Positions 35,813 through 44,444 of a DNA stretch of 64,000 nt are shown piece by piece. The notes beneath the pieces were generated by a model. The model was not told the origin of the DNA and searched no databases. It worked only from the letters and a program-made list of their open reading frames with translations. Positions within the stretch are counted from its first letter, which is position 1. Every line of letters begins with the position of its first letter. The stretch is from Flavobacterium sp. ov086. GTDB lineage: Bacteria; Bacteroidota; Bacteroidia; Flavobacteriales; Flavobacteriaceae. The position numbers and the translations under genes are program-made. Location of the stretch: positions 130,251 through 194,250 of the forward strand of contig NZ_FZNL01000004.1 of NCBI RefSeq assembly GCF_900187965.1, read 5' to 3'.

Positions 35813-36020
35813 TTTACCATTAAGAGATTGAGAAATAAGCTTAAAAATATTTTACCATTAAGATATTAAGTTGATTAAGCTTTGTGTTTAACTAAACTTG
35901 AAAAAGGTTTTTACCATTAAGATATTAAGTTAATAAAGCTTTGTGTTTACTGTGCGTAAAAAAAGCATTAAGAAAATTAAGCATTACGACTTAATGAAGC
36001 TTAATATCTTAATGGTTCAA
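35813..36020. repeat. Local repeat cluster: TTTTACCATTAAGATATTAAG units
   Basis: Two near-identical 41-base units start at 35850 and 35909 (59-base period) with a degenerate copy at 35813. An inverted copy lies at about 35990-36020. The cluster fills the 5' region of the DUF1349 gene and makes the long upstream open frame from 35943 an artefact. Confidence 0.8.
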
Positions 36021-36035
36021 AATAGAAAAAATAAC

Positions 36036-36686
36036 ATGAGAAAAATTGTACTAAGTGCTTTGGTTTTATTTTTAGCACAGAACCTTTCGGCGCAGACCTT
36101 AAATAAAATGCAATGGTTTAATGAACCTGAAAAATGGGAAATTAAAAACAATGCTTTGATTATGAATGTTACTGCCAATAGTGATTACTGGCGTATTTCG
36201 CATTACGGATTCACGGTCGACGACGCACCATTTTATTATGCAACTTATGGTGGAGAATTTGAAGCCAAAGTAAAATTAACCGGTAATTATATCGCTCGTT
36301 TTGACCAAATGGGATTAATGCTTCGTATTGACGAGAAAAATTACATTAAAACCGGAGTTGAATTTGTTGACGGAAAATTTAATATCAGTACTGTTGTAAC
36401 GCACGATAAAAGCGACTGGAGTGTGACAACTCTGGATAAAGCACCACCATTTGTATGGATAAAAGTGGTAAGAAGATTAGATGCTGTTGAGGTTTTCTTT
36501 TCGTATGATGATAAAAATTATATTCTAACCAGAAACGCACCATTGCAAGACAACACGCCGGTTATGGTAGGTTTAATGGCTGCATCGCCAGACGGAAAAG
36601 GCTTTGAAGCCAAATTTGAAAATTTCAAAGTAACACACTTACCGGATCAACGCAGATTAGAGTGGCTTAAAAATCATCAGGAATAA
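36036..36686 (+). CDS. DUF1349 (concanavalin A-like) secreted protein
   Basis: A 216-residue protein with a signal peptide (MRKIVLSALVLFLAQNLSAQ) and a DUF1349 beta-sandwich: WFNEPEKWEIKNNALIMNVTA, QMGLMLRIDEKNYIKTGVEF, WIKVVRRLDAVEVFFSYDD. The family folds like concanavalin-type lectins or glucanases and is annotated in yeast as 'regulation of enolase 1'; sugar binding is plausible. The start at 36036 is chosen because it begins the signal peptide. It lies between a GH3 enzyme and an acyltransferase, fitting glycan processing. Confidence 0.87.
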   Translation: MRKIVLSALVLFLAQNLSAQTLNKMQWFNEPEKWEIKNNALIMNVTANSDYWRISHYGFTVDDAPFYYATYGGEFEAKVKLTGNYIARFDQMGLMLRIDEKNYIKTGVEFVDGKFNISTVVTHDKSDWSVTTLDKAPPFVWIKVVRRLDAVEVFFSYDDKNYILTRNAPLQDNTPVMVGLMAASPDGKGFEAKFENFKVTHLPDQRRLEWLKNHQE

Positions 36687-36794
36687 TAATTAATTATCAA
36701 TTATTAATTATAAATTGTTGATTATGGAAACTACGAAAATCTGAATTAACAATTAACCATTTATAATTAACCATTAAAAACTAACCATTTTTTT

Positions 36795-37937
36795 ATGACG
36801 GATATTAAACCAAAAAAACATTACGAAATTCTTGATGGCTTGCGTGGAGTAGCCGCAATTTTAGTAGTTATCTTTCACATTTTTGAAACCTTTAATGAGG
36901 GAAGCCGTTTTAAGCAAATAATGAATCACGGTTATCTTGCCGTTGATTTCTTTTTTCTTTTATCAGGATTTGTTGTAGCATATGCCTATGACGATCGTTG
37001 GGGTAAAATGGGTCAGTGGGAATTTTACAAACGACGTTTAATCCGTTTGCAGCCTATGGTAATTATGGGAATGATCATTGGAGCTATATTCTATTATTTT
37101 CAGGCTTCAGATACTGTGTTTCCACAAATTGCTGGAATGGAAGCTTGGAAAGTGATTTTAACGATGGTAATTGGATTTACGTTACTGCCAATTCCACCTT
37201 CTTTAGAAATAAGAGGCTGGGGTGAAATGCATCCGTTAAACGGACCGGCATGGTCGCTTTTCTTTGAATATATTGCTAATATTATGTATGCATTATTCTT
37301 CCGTAAATTCTCTAATAAAGTTCTGGGAATCTTTGTTTTAATCTTCGCAGGAATGCTGATTAATTATACCGTTTTTGGACCAAAAGGAGATGTTATTGGC
37401 GGTTGGTCATTAAATCTGGAACAAATGAATGTTGGGTTTACCCGTTTATTGTATCCGTTTTTTGCCGGAGTTTTACTTTCTCGTTTAGGAAAATTAATTC
37501 ACATAAAAGGAGCTTTCTGGATTTGCAGTATTATGATTTTTGTAATATTCAGTATTCCAAGAATTGGAGACGAAAACAGTTTATGGATGAATGGTTTATA
37601 TGAATCATTCTGTATTATTCTAATGTTTCCATTAATTGTTTCCATTGGAGCAGGAGGAGAGATAAAAAATGCGGTTTCGCTGAAAATATGCAAAGCTTTA
37701 GGAAATATTTCATATCCAATTTACATCATACATTATCCATTGATTTATTGGTACACAGCGTGGGTGGTTGATAATAAAGTTCCTTTAAAAGACGGTTACG
37801 TTTTAGGAATCGGTGTTTTAGTTTCCAGTATAGTAATTGCTTACTTATGTTTGAAATTCTATGATGAACCGGTTCGTAATTGGCTTCAGGGGAAATTTCA
37901 AAAAAGAAAAAAGGTAATTGTAGAAATCACCGAATAA
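36795..37937 (+). CDS. Acyltransferase-3 family membrane protein
   Basis: A 380-residue OafA/YrhL-type acyltransferase with about ten hydrophobic helices. The N-terminal ILDGLRGVAAILVVIFHIFE carries the catalytic His of the family, followed by LAVDFFFLLSGFVVAYAY and the RLIRLQP motif. GPAWSLFFEY in the middle is another hallmark. Such proteins O-acylate sugars of polysaccharides or lipids. It follows the DUF1349 gene by 108 bases and ends in a clear terminator. Confidence 0.92.
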   Translation: MTDIKPKKHYEILDGLRGVAAILVVIFHIFETFNEGSRFKQIMNHGYLAVDFFFLLSGFVVAYAYDDRWGKMGQWEFYKRRLIRLQPMVIMGMIIGAIFYYFQASDTVFPQIAGMEAWKVILTMVIGFTLLPIPPSLEIRGWGEMHPLNGPAWSLFFEYIANIMYALFFRKFSNKVLGIFVLIFAGMLINYTVFGPKGDVIGGWSLNLEQMNVGFTRLLYPFFAGVLLSRLGKLIHIKGAFWICSIMIFVIFSIPRIGDENSLWMNGLYESFCIILMFPLIVSIGAGGEIKNAVSLKICKALGNISYPIYIIHYPLIYWYTAWVVDNKVPLKDGYVLGIGVLVSSIVIAYLCLKFYDEPVRNWLQGKFQKRKKVIVEITE

Positions 37938-37978
37938 CGAATTGAATTTCTAAATTTTGTTAGTTATAGATATTCAAA

Positions 37979-38010
37979 AAAGGGATGAAATTTCATGTTT
38001 TCATCCCTTT
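37979..38010 (+). terminator. Terminator after the acyltransferase gene
   Basis: AAAGGGATGAAA and TTTCATCCCTTT form a perfect 12-bp stem with a short loop and T-rich tail. Confidence 0.9.
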
Positions 38011-38019
38011 TGTATTTTT

Positions 38020-38290
38020 TGAAAAAGATACAAAGGTGCAAAGTGACAAAGGTTCAAAGATAAATGGGGCAAATATTGATTTATCGCAATTTTCCCGTAG
38101 AGATGCACAGCAGTGCATCTCTTGTTTTTTTGTCACTCCCGATAGCTATCGGGATACAAGATTAAAATGATTTAAAAAAAATCAGCAAAAATCCGTAAAA
38201 ACCGTTCAATCCGCGGGCAATATTACAGCTAAAAAAACTAAAAGGCTCAAAGGGAAACTTTGTCCCTTTGAACCTTTGTAACTATGTACC
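38020..38290. repeat. Mosaic of four intergenic repeat types
   Basis: In order: CAAAGGTGCAAAG/CAAAGGTTCAAAG words (38030-38060), a GTAGAGATGCACAGCAGTGC copy with perfect hairpin (38096-38122) and a TCCCGATAGCTATCGGGA palindrome (38137-38154). Last comes an inverted repeat of AGGCTCAAAGGGA...TCCCTTTGAACCTTT (38231-38277). No gene is present between 37938 and 38303. Confidence 0.8.
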
Positions 38291-38303
38291 TTTTAAAAAA
38301 AAA

Positions 38304-39410
38304 TTATTCTAAAACTAATGCTCCCAAAGCTTCTTTACTGAAACCTTTCAATTGATCTGTTTTTCCTGCTTTGATTTTCGCAACCCAGCTTGGATCAGAT
38401 AAAAGAGGTCTTCCAACAGCAACCAAATCAAAGTCGCCTCTGTCGAAACGTCTGTTTAATTCTTCTAGTGAAGTTGGCTCAGAACTTTCTCCTGCAAAAG
38501 CACCAAAGAAATCGCTTGAAAGTCCAACAGAACCAACAGTAATTGTTGGCGTTCCGGTTACTTTTTTAGCCCAACCGGCAAAGTTCAGGTCAGATTCTTC
38601 AAATTCAGGTTCCCAGAAACGACGTTGAGAACAGTGTAAAATATCTACTCCGGCATCAACAAGAGGAGTAAGCCAAGCTTCTAATTCCTGTGGATTTTTA
38701 GCCAGTTTATAGTTGTAATCAGAAGGTTTAAATTGAGAAAAACGCATAATAACAGCAAAGTCGTTACCTACTTGTTTTCTAACTTCTTTTACAACTTCAA
38801 TAGCAAAACGATTACGTTCCGGTAAAGTTTTTCCACCATAAATATCCGTACGTAAATTAGTTTCGGCTCTAAAGAACTGGTCAATTAAATAACCGTGTGC
38901 ACCGTGAATTTCGATGGTATCAAAGCCTAATCTTTTAGCATCAGCGGCAGCTTTTCCAAAAGCGATAATAGTATCTTCAATATCTTTTTCAGTCATTGTT
39001 ACACCATTTCTGAAATCTGGTCGGTTTAAACCTGACGGACCTTCAAAAGGAACTGGCGGAACCCATCCTGAATGGTGGTTGTCCATAATTCCCATGTGCC
39101 AGATTTGTGGTCCCATTTGACCTCCGGCAGCATGAACTCCATCTATCACTTTTTTCCATCCTTTTAGAGCTTCATCTCCATAAAAGTGGGGTACATTGGC
39201 ATCGTTTGACGAAGAAGCTCTGTCGATTACAGTTCCTTCAGATAATATTAAACCAACTTCGCCTTCAGCTCTTTTTTCATAGTAAGAAGCAACTTGGTCA
39301 GTTGGAACTCCGTTTGGAGAAAATGAGCGCGTCATTGGCGCCATTACGATTCGGTTTTTAAGATTTAACGTTTTTAAGTTAAATGGCGAAAACAGGTTGT
39401 TTGTACTCAT
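38304..39410 (-). CDS. Old Yellow Enzyme-family alkene reductase
   Basis: A 368-residue FMN-dependent NAD(P)H:flavin oxidoreductase (OYE family). The barrel start FSPFNLKTLNLKNRIVMAPMTRS binds flavin, GQMGPQIWHMG and EIHGAHGYLIDQFF hold the substrate-binding residues, and FDLVAVGRPLLSDP ends the FMN site. Such enzymes reduce electrophilic double bonds, quinones or nitro compounds. It is the second gene of an operon, starting 6 bases after the stop of an ArsR-type regulator that probably senses the substrate. Confidence 0.94.
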   Translation of the reverse strand: MSTNNLFSPFNLKTLNLKNRIVMAPMTRSFSPNGVPTDQVASYYEKRAEGEVGLILSEGTVIDRASSSNDANVPHFYGDEALKGWKKVIDGVHAAGGQMGPQIWHMGIMDNHHSGWVPPVPFEGPSGLNRPDFRNGVTMTEKDIEDTIIAFGKAAADAKRLGFDTIEIHGAHGYLIDQFFRAETNLRTDIYGGKTLPERNRFAIEVVKEVRKQVGNDFAVIMRFSQFKPSDYNYKLAKNPQELEAWLTPLVDAGVDILHCSQRRFWEPEFEESDLNFAGWAKKVTGTPTITVGSVGLSSDFFGAFAGESSEPTSLEELNRRFDRGDFDLVAVGRPLLSDPSWVAKIKAGKTDQLKGFSKEALGALVLE

Positions 39411-39416
39411 AGTAAT

Positions 39417-39719
39417 TTACAAATTAGATTGAATTAATTTACTGAGTGCTTCAAAGGCACCTTCGTTACGTTTATAATAGGTCCATTGTCCAACGCGTTT
39501 GGATTCTATAAATCCTGCACGTTGCAAAATAGACAAGTATTCAGAAACTGTTGATTGCGTCAAACCGGCTTTGGCTTGGATCTGCCCAACACAAACTCCG
39601 TGTTCAAATCCTGCATGCTGAAGCTGATCCGGAAAGTTTATTTCGGGTTCTTTTAACCATTCCAGCATTTGCAATCTGGACTTATTAGATAATGCTTTAA
39701 AGATTTCTATATTTTCCAT
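39417..39719 (-). CDS. ArsR-type winged-helix repressor
   Basis: A 100-residue ArsR/SmtB-fold regulator: IFKALSNKSRLQMLEWLKEP, the recognition helix QSTVSEYLSILQRAGFIESKR and a wing with GQWTYYKRNE. Cysteine is present only in HGVCVGQIQ, so it does not show the classic metal-binding ELCVCDL box and may sense an organic electrophile through that single Cys. It is the first gene of an operon with the OYE reductase and carries an inverted-repeat operator in its own promoter. Confidence 0.9.
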   Translation of the reverse strand: MENIEIFKALSNKSRLQMLEWLKEPEINFPDQLQHAGFEHGVCVGQIQAKAGLTQSTVSEYLSILQRAGFIESKRVGQWTYYKRNEGAFEALSKLIQSNL

Positions 39720-39723
39720 GGTG

Positions 39724-39753
39724 CAAATATATCGACTTTTCCCGATATACCAA
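39724..39753 (-). promoter_or_regulatory. Promoter and operator of the arsR-OYE operon
   Basis: On the minus strand TTG (39753-39751), 19 bases and TATATTTG (39731-39724) form the promoter. TATATCG (39728-39734) and CGATATA (39743-39749) are a perfect 7-bp inverted repeat lying between and over the two boxes, ideally placed for repression by the operon's own ArsR protein. Confidence 0.65.
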
Positions 39754-39996
39754 TTAAGGAAAAAATATTTAGCATAATTTTAAGATGGAAGCAGTAAAAT
39801 CGTGCAGGATTTAATAAAGAAAAATTATATTTGCTTGTCTAATAATCTCGCAAAGTCGCGATCCTGAGGTTTCGGGGCAAAGTTTTGTTTTGAATTGCCT
39901 CCTGCTTTAGCTGGAGTTCTAAAATTGAAAATAAAAATTGGCTTTAGCCAAATGTGCGTTCGGCCAAAGCCATTCATAATACTTAAGATAATAAAA

Positions 39997-40419
39997 ATGA
40001 AGTATACTATTTCGAAAGAAAAAAAAGTTATAGAAATTAAAAAAAATAGAAATTTTATGTTTCTCTATTATGGAGGTGGGATTCTAATTTCTGTAACTGC
40101 TATTTTGTTAAAATTCAAGTCATTGCCTGTTGTGAATTTATTGTTTTTCTTCGGGATAATTTTACTCAGTCCCTTTGCTTTTTTCTATTTTGATCGTAAT
40201 TTTAAGCGAAAGCTAAACTTTGAATATGAATTTTTAGGGAATAAATTAGTAATTACAGAAAGTGAAAAAAATGTGATTAAAGAACTAGAATCCATTATTT
40301 CATTGAGTAAAATTCACCAAGGACATAAAATAGTATCTAATAAAGGAACCTTTTACATTTTAGATTGGGTTGAAAATAAAGAAGATTTGATCAAAGAAAT
40401 AGAGCAAAAAATCTTGTAA
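39997..40419 (+). CDS. Small two-helix membrane protein of unknown function
   Basis: A 140-residue protein with two adjacent hydrophobic helices (about residues 20-38 and 43-63: FLYYGGGILISVTAILL, VNLLFFFGIILLSPFAFFYF) between basic segments, followed by a soluble C-terminus with ISLSKIHQGHKIVSNKGTFYILDWVENKEDL. This PH-like membrane layout recalls DUF-type membrane-anchored beta domains, but I do not recognise the family. The start at 39997 is favoured over an upstream one at 39895 that reads through repeat-like sequence. Confidence 0.65.
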   Translation: MKYTISKEKKVIEIKKNRNFMFLYYGGGILISVTAILLKFKSLPVVNLLFFFGIILLSPFAFFYFDRNFKRKLNFEYEFLGNKLVITESEKNVIKELESIISLSKIHQGHKIVSNKGTFYILDWVENKEDLIKEIEQKIL

Positions 40420-40527
40420 TATCGTGTCGCAATATTTGCATGACATTTTAACTCCATGTCTTTTAGAAAGAGAAAATAAAAAAATAGCTGGATAGCCCCA
40501 ATTTATCTAAATAAACTTAATCAAACT

Positions 40528-41025
40528 ATGAAAAAAACTTTACTTATTTTAGGATTCTTATGTTGCGTAATAACCAGCTCAAAAGCTCAGGTTGTTGGAG
40601 TTGAAGTAGGAGATATTGCGCCTGAAATTGATCTTCCGGATACAAAAGGAAACAATGTTGTACTTTCGTCTTTTAGAGGAGAATTAGTTTTAATTGATTT
40701 TTGGGCTTCCTGGTGCGGACCATGTACTAAAGAACACCCGGAATTAATAAAACTGTACAATGCTTATCCTGATAAATTTGGTATTTACAGCGTTTCTATG
40801 GATACTAAAAAGCCGTTATGGTTAGGTGCAATTGCAAAACAAAAACTTCCGTGGACACAAGTAAGTGATTTAAAATATTGGAAATCTCCGGTAGTTAATG
40901 ATTATATGCTTCAATCGGTACCATTGAATTTCTTAATTGACAAAAACGGAATTATTCTAGCCAAAAATATTCACGGAAATGCTTTGAATGAAATGGTGAA
41001 GAGTTTGCTGACTCCACAGCAATAG
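40528..41025 (+). CDS. TlpA/ResA-like periplasmic thioredoxin
   Basis: A 165-residue protein with a signal peptide (1-20, ending SSKAQ) and a thioredoxin-like domain with the redox motif Cys63-Gly-Pro-Cys66 in FWASWCGPCTKEHPEL. Typical family features follow: IYSVSMDTKK and the cis-proline loop SVPLNFLIDKNG. It probably reduces disulfides in the periplasm. Its immediate neighbours are small unknown membrane proteins on the same strand, but spacings of 63-108 bases leave operon structure open. Confidence 0.92.
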   Translation: MKKTLLILGFLCCVITSSKAQVVGVEVGDIAPEIDLPDTKGNNVVLSSFRGELVLIDFWASWCGPCTKEHPELIKLYNAYPDKFGIYSVSMDTKKPLWLGAIAKQKLPWTQVSDLKYWKSPVVNDYMLQSVPLNFLIDKNGIILAKNIHGNALNEMVKSLLTPQQ

Positions 41026-41088
41026 AGGAAAACTACCTGATTTAAGATTTACAATTTGTATAAAATTATAAGAAATTAGAAAAATTTC

Positions 41089-42183
41089 ATGGAAGAAAAA
41101 TTTAAGATTTACGAAAAGTCAATTGATAAAAAGCATAGCTTTAGCTTTTCGCCAAAGTATATAGAAGAATTCCGTACCTTATTGAGTAAAACTGTTTTTA
41201 TTCCTATTGTCGAAAAAACAATTGTAAAATTAGGATGGGATATTGTTTTTAAAAATGAAAATTCAATCGAAGCAAAAAGGAAAGACAAAGCATTAGGTTT
41301 TGAACAATGGACTGAAGCCATAACAATTACTTTTGATCATGGAAATGTAAAGGTAAAAAGTGAATCTTTAGGAAATGAAATTTGGGATAATGGAAGGAAT
41401 TCCAAAAGAGTAAAATTGTTTATTCATGCTTTTAAAGAAACTGAAAGTGAATTCGATAGAGAAGCTCTAAACGAATTAGAGCAAGAAACACAAAAGAAAA
41501 ATAATTGGGATGATTATATAATTCCTGAAAATCTGCCCCATCCTGTCGAGTCAAAAAAGAAAAATTTTTCGATACTCGTTTTAGGAGGATTGATTCTATC
41601 ATTAATTCTTGGTTTTATTATTGCCGAAATTTCGATACACGGCATCTATTTTATTGGATTGTTTGAGGTTTTAGTCGGGATTTCAATTTCAATTGCATTA
41701 AAGTATTTAATAAAAATTTCAAATTTTACAGAGATACCAAAAATCGGATATTTGTTGATGGGAATAGTCTTTCTGATTTATTTTACAAACCAATATTTTC
41801 AGTATGAAATCATTTTAAGCGAAAACAATTTTGAAAGAATAGGTTTTTTAGAATTTATAAAAATCAGGTTTTCAGAAGGATTAACGATTAAAACTTTAAA
41901 CACAGGCTGGATAGGTTTAATTATAAGCTGGATTCTTCAATTAGTATTGACTTATTATGTGGCCTATTTAAGACTATTATCTATAATAACTACTTATCAA
42001 CTAGAAAGAGTTCCGGTTGAAGTTGTAGATTTCTGTAGTTATCATTTTATAAAAGGAAAATCAGAAGATGAAGTAAGAAAGGAGCTTTCTAAAAAAGGAT
42101 GGACAACAAATGAAAATCAAGAAGAAGTTTTTGAAGCCATTGGAGCAATTTACGGTTCTATGGAGCTGAGTAGATTAAAGTAA
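41089..42183 (+). CDS. Unknown membrane protein with soluble flanking domains
   Basis: A 364-residue protein. The first 155 residues are soluble and beta-rich (GWDIVFKNENSIEAKRKDKALGFEQW resembles small DUF domains that bind ligands). Four hydrophobic helices follow at about 163-183, 184-207, 220-236 and 273-305, and a C-terminal cytoplasmic-looking region (310-364) holds a repeat-like SEDEVRKELSKKGWTTNENQEEVFEAI. I do not recognise the family. It precedes a 156-residue membrane protein gene by 44 bases and may be co-transcribed with it. Confidence 0.65.
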   Translation: MEEKFKIYEKSIDKKHSFSFSPKYIEEFRTLLSKTVFIPIVEKTIVKLGWDIVFKNENSIEAKRKDKALGFEQWTEAITITFDHGNVKVKSESLGNEIWDNGRNSKRVKLFIHAFKETESEFDREALNELEQETQKKNNWDDYIIPENLPHPVESKKKNFSILVLGGLILSLILGFIIAEISIHGIYFIGLFEVLVGISISIALKYLIKISNFTEIPKIGYLLMGIVFLIYFTNQYFQYEIILSENNFERIGFLEFIKIRFSEGLTIKTLNTGWIGLIISWILQLVLTYYVAYLRLLSIITTYQLERVPVEVVDFCSYHFIKGKSEDEVRKELSKKGWTTNENQEEVFEAIGAIYGSMELSRLK

Positions 42184-42227
42184 TTAGTTTATTAATTGCA
42201 ATAAACAAGTTTATAATAAGAAGTAAA

Positions 42228-42698
42228 ATGATCTCAAAACTCAGTTTATCTGAATTCCGAACAAGATTAAAAAACAACACAGAGATTGGTTCTCCAAAAG
42301 TAAAAATAGGTCCGTTTGGAATATTTGCTGCTTTTAGCGGAACAAAACCTTTTTACGGGCTTTTTGATGATAAAACTTTTCGTCTCACTATAAATTCGAC
42401 TGTATCACCAACATTTTATATTGTAAAAGGCAAATATAAGTTGGTCAACAATGTTCTTAAAGTCGATTATATTGTTGAACCGGGTAATAAATTTCAGCCA
42501 ATTTGGGCAAAATATTCCCCAATAGCCCTTATTCTGGTGATAAATATATTTTTTCTCTTTTTCGCAAGAGGACTTCGGAGAGCGTCAACAATTGTTAATT
42601 TGTTTCTGCTTTTTATGGCTTTCTATTCGAAATGGAAAGTAGAGAAAAACAGGAAAAAACTAGAGAAAATATTTGTTCGGATTTTTGAGCTTAAATAA
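42228..42698 (+). CDS. Unknown single-helix membrane protein
   Basis: A 156-residue protein with a beta-rich N-terminal half (FGIFAAFSGTKPFYGLFDDKTFRLTI) and hydrophobic stretches at about 98-112 and 121-130, ending in a very basic tail (KWKVEKNRKKLEKIF). No family was recognised. It follows the 364-residue membrane protein by 44 bases. Its 3' end overlaps the converging chrA gene by eight bases, so no separate terminator lies between them. Confidence 0.6.
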   Translation: MISKLSLSEFRTRLKNNTEIGSPKVKIGPFGIFAAFSGTKPFYGLFDDKTFRLTINSTVSPTFYIVKGKYKLVNNVLKVDYIVEPGNKFQPIWAKYSPIALILVINIFFLFFARGLRRASTIVNLFLLFMAFYSKWKVEKNRKKLEKIFVRIFELK

Positions 42699-43851
42699 GT
42701 TTTATTAATATTCCTAAAACGGCGGCAATTAGTATAACAACTGGTTCCTGAATTTTTTTGACATAAATTAAAGCAAAAATTGTAATAACAGCGATTAATA
42801 GTGTCGGGATGTCAATTATAGTTCTGGAAGCAATTACAAAAACAGAACCTACTAATGCTCCAACAACAGCTGCAGTAATACCATCAACAAATGCTTTAAC
42901 TGATTTGTTTTCTGCAATTTTATGAAAATAAGGAGCCATTGCTATAGTAAATAAGTAACAAGGCAAAAAGGTCGCCAGAGCTGCAACCAAAGCACCTAAA
43001 AATCCGTTAACGAGATACCCAATAAAACCTACTGTAATTACAACAGGACCAGGAGTAATCATTGCCACTGCAACAGAATCGAGAAACTGTTGTTCTGTTA
43101 GCCAATGATTTTCGGTTACAACGCCCGAGTGTAAAAAAGGTACAATAGCTAGTCCGCTGCCAAATACGAATGTTCCGGCCTTAGCAAAGAAAATGGCGAT
43201 TTTTGCCAGAGTTGAGCTTTCATAGTTCCAAAAAGAAATTTGCAAAAACAAAACCGAATTTATAGATCTAAAATTCAGCCACTTTGGTCGTGCTTTTATA
43301 ATCATATATAAAAAACCTATTGCAATAAACAGCAAAACAGGTTCTTGCTGCGTTACAAAAGTTACACTTAATGTAGTAATAAAAAACAGCCATAACAGCC
43401 AATTGGTGCAGAAAGACTGAAAGCTAAATTTACCAATAGATTTCACCGTAAGTTTATAGGAGCTTATTGCGATAATGCCAATAACGGCGGCGCCTACACC
43501 ATAAAAAACAGCTTGAATCCAGGATAATCCTTCATATAATTTATAGACAATTCCTAAGAGTACTACCATTATAAACGATGGCAATACAAATGCAAATCCA
43601 GCTAAAGTAGCTCCTGAAATTCGATAATGTACAAAACCAAGATATATTCCTAATTGCGCAGCTAGCGGGCCCGGAGCCAATTGTGCCAAAGCTAATCCTT
43701 GTTTATATTCATCTTCTGATATCCATTTTCGCTTTTCGACTAAATCTTTGTGCATATAACCTACAAGTGCAACCGGTCCGCCAAAACCAATGGTTCCTAA
43801 TTTTAGAAAATATAAAGTTAATTCTCTTAATGTGTATTTTGGATTTGTCAT
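42691..43851 (-). CDS. chrA: Chromate transporter ChrA
   Basis: A 386-residue CHR-family transporter with two homologous halves. The first has GTIGFGGPVALVGYMHKD, WISEDEYKQGLALAQLAPGP and LGIYLG; the second repeats the pattern as FGSGLAIVPFLHSG, WLTEQQFLDSVAVAMITPGP and VGFIGYL. Each half contributes about five to six helices. Long-chain ChrA proteins export chromate by proton exchange. It is the last gene of a minus-strand run beginning with a ChrB-AraC fusion and a small outer-membrane-like protein, which supports a chromate function. Confidence 0.95.
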   Translation of the reverse strand: MTNPKYTLRELTLYFLKLGTIGFGGPVALVGYMHKDLVEKRKWISEDEYKQGLALAQLAPGPLAAQLGIYLGFVHYRISGATLAGFAFVLPSFIMVVLLGIVYKLYEGLSWIQAVFYGVGAAVIGIIAISSYKLTVKSIGKFSFQSFCTNWLLWLFFITTLSVTFVTQQEPVLLFIAIGFLYMIIKARPKWLNFRSINSVLFLQISFWNYESSTLAKIAIFFAKAGTFVFGSGLAIVPFLHSGVVTENHWLTEQQFLDSVAVAMITPGPVVITVGFIGYLVNGFLGALVAALATFLPCYLFTIAMAPYFHKIAENKSVKAFVDGITAAVVGALVGSVFVIASRTIIDIPTLLIAVITIFALIYVKKIQEPVVILIAAVLGILIKLI

Positions 43852-43865
43852 AATTGAAGGTGTTT

Positions 43866-44366
43866 TTAAAAAGCAATTCCAAATTGAAAACCAACCGTAA
43901 AAGTTGCAGGATGATCATTGCCAAATCGTACCGGAAATGGAACAGCAACAAAATAACTGCAATTGTCGCTTTTTAGAACCGTTTTATTGATTACAGGCGT
44001 TACACCATATCTTCCGCTGCTTTCAAATGCTGCACGTCCGGCAAAAGTATAACCATTGCCTAAAGCCACTAAAACACCGGGATGAAATAATATATTAGTC
44101 ACTTTATCATGACCGTCTTCGGCTTTTATATTGGGAACGATTTCAAAAGAGAAACCTATTTTAGAGCTTTTCCAGATGTTAATTCCCGTTGGGAAACCTA
44201 TAGCATAATAGTCTCTGAAATTTAAAGTAGTTTGCTCATTACTAACAGTCATAATAGGGTGAAGAATGCCAAAATATCCTGTAATTTTAGGATAAGTGGT
44301 TTGAGCAAAAATTGGTGCGCTTAATAGGAATAATACAGGAATAATAAAATGTTTCAACGAGTTCAT
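43866..44366 (-). CDS. Small outer-membrane-like protein in the chromate module
   Basis: A 166-residue protein with a signal peptide (cleavage near PIFAQ, residue 22) and an amphipathic beta-strand pattern with glycine and aromatic residues, ending FQFGIAF, a typical barrel terminus. No conserved family was recognised. It sits 14 bases before chrA and 78 bases after the ChrB-AraC gene, all on one strand, so it is probably part of the same response. CAAAACTA at 44387-44394 gives a -7 box TAGTTTTG just upstream, so it may also have its own promoter. Confidence 0.72.
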   Translation of the reverse strand: MNSLKHFIIPVLFLLSAPIFAQTTYPKITGYFGILHPIMTVSNEQTTLNFRDYYAIGFPTGINIWKSSKIGFSFEIVPNIKAEDGHDKVTNILFHPGVLVALGNGYTFAGRAAFESSGRYGVTPVINKTVLKSDNCSYFVAVPFPVRFGNDHPATFTVGFQFGIAF

Positions 44367-44444
44367 AATAGTTTGGTTTTACAAAACAAAACTATACAGA
44401 CTTGAAAACTATAAATAGAATGCTATTTACCTTTTGTATCAGGA

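Noticed and set aside
35943..36035. Longer N-terminus for the DUF1349 protein
   Set aside because: The extra 31 codons translate repeat sequence and would bury the signal peptide inside the protein.
39895..39996. Longer N-terminus for the 140-residue membrane protein
   Set aside because: The added residues come from repeat-like spacer DNA; the ATG at 39997 gives a normal membrane-protein start.
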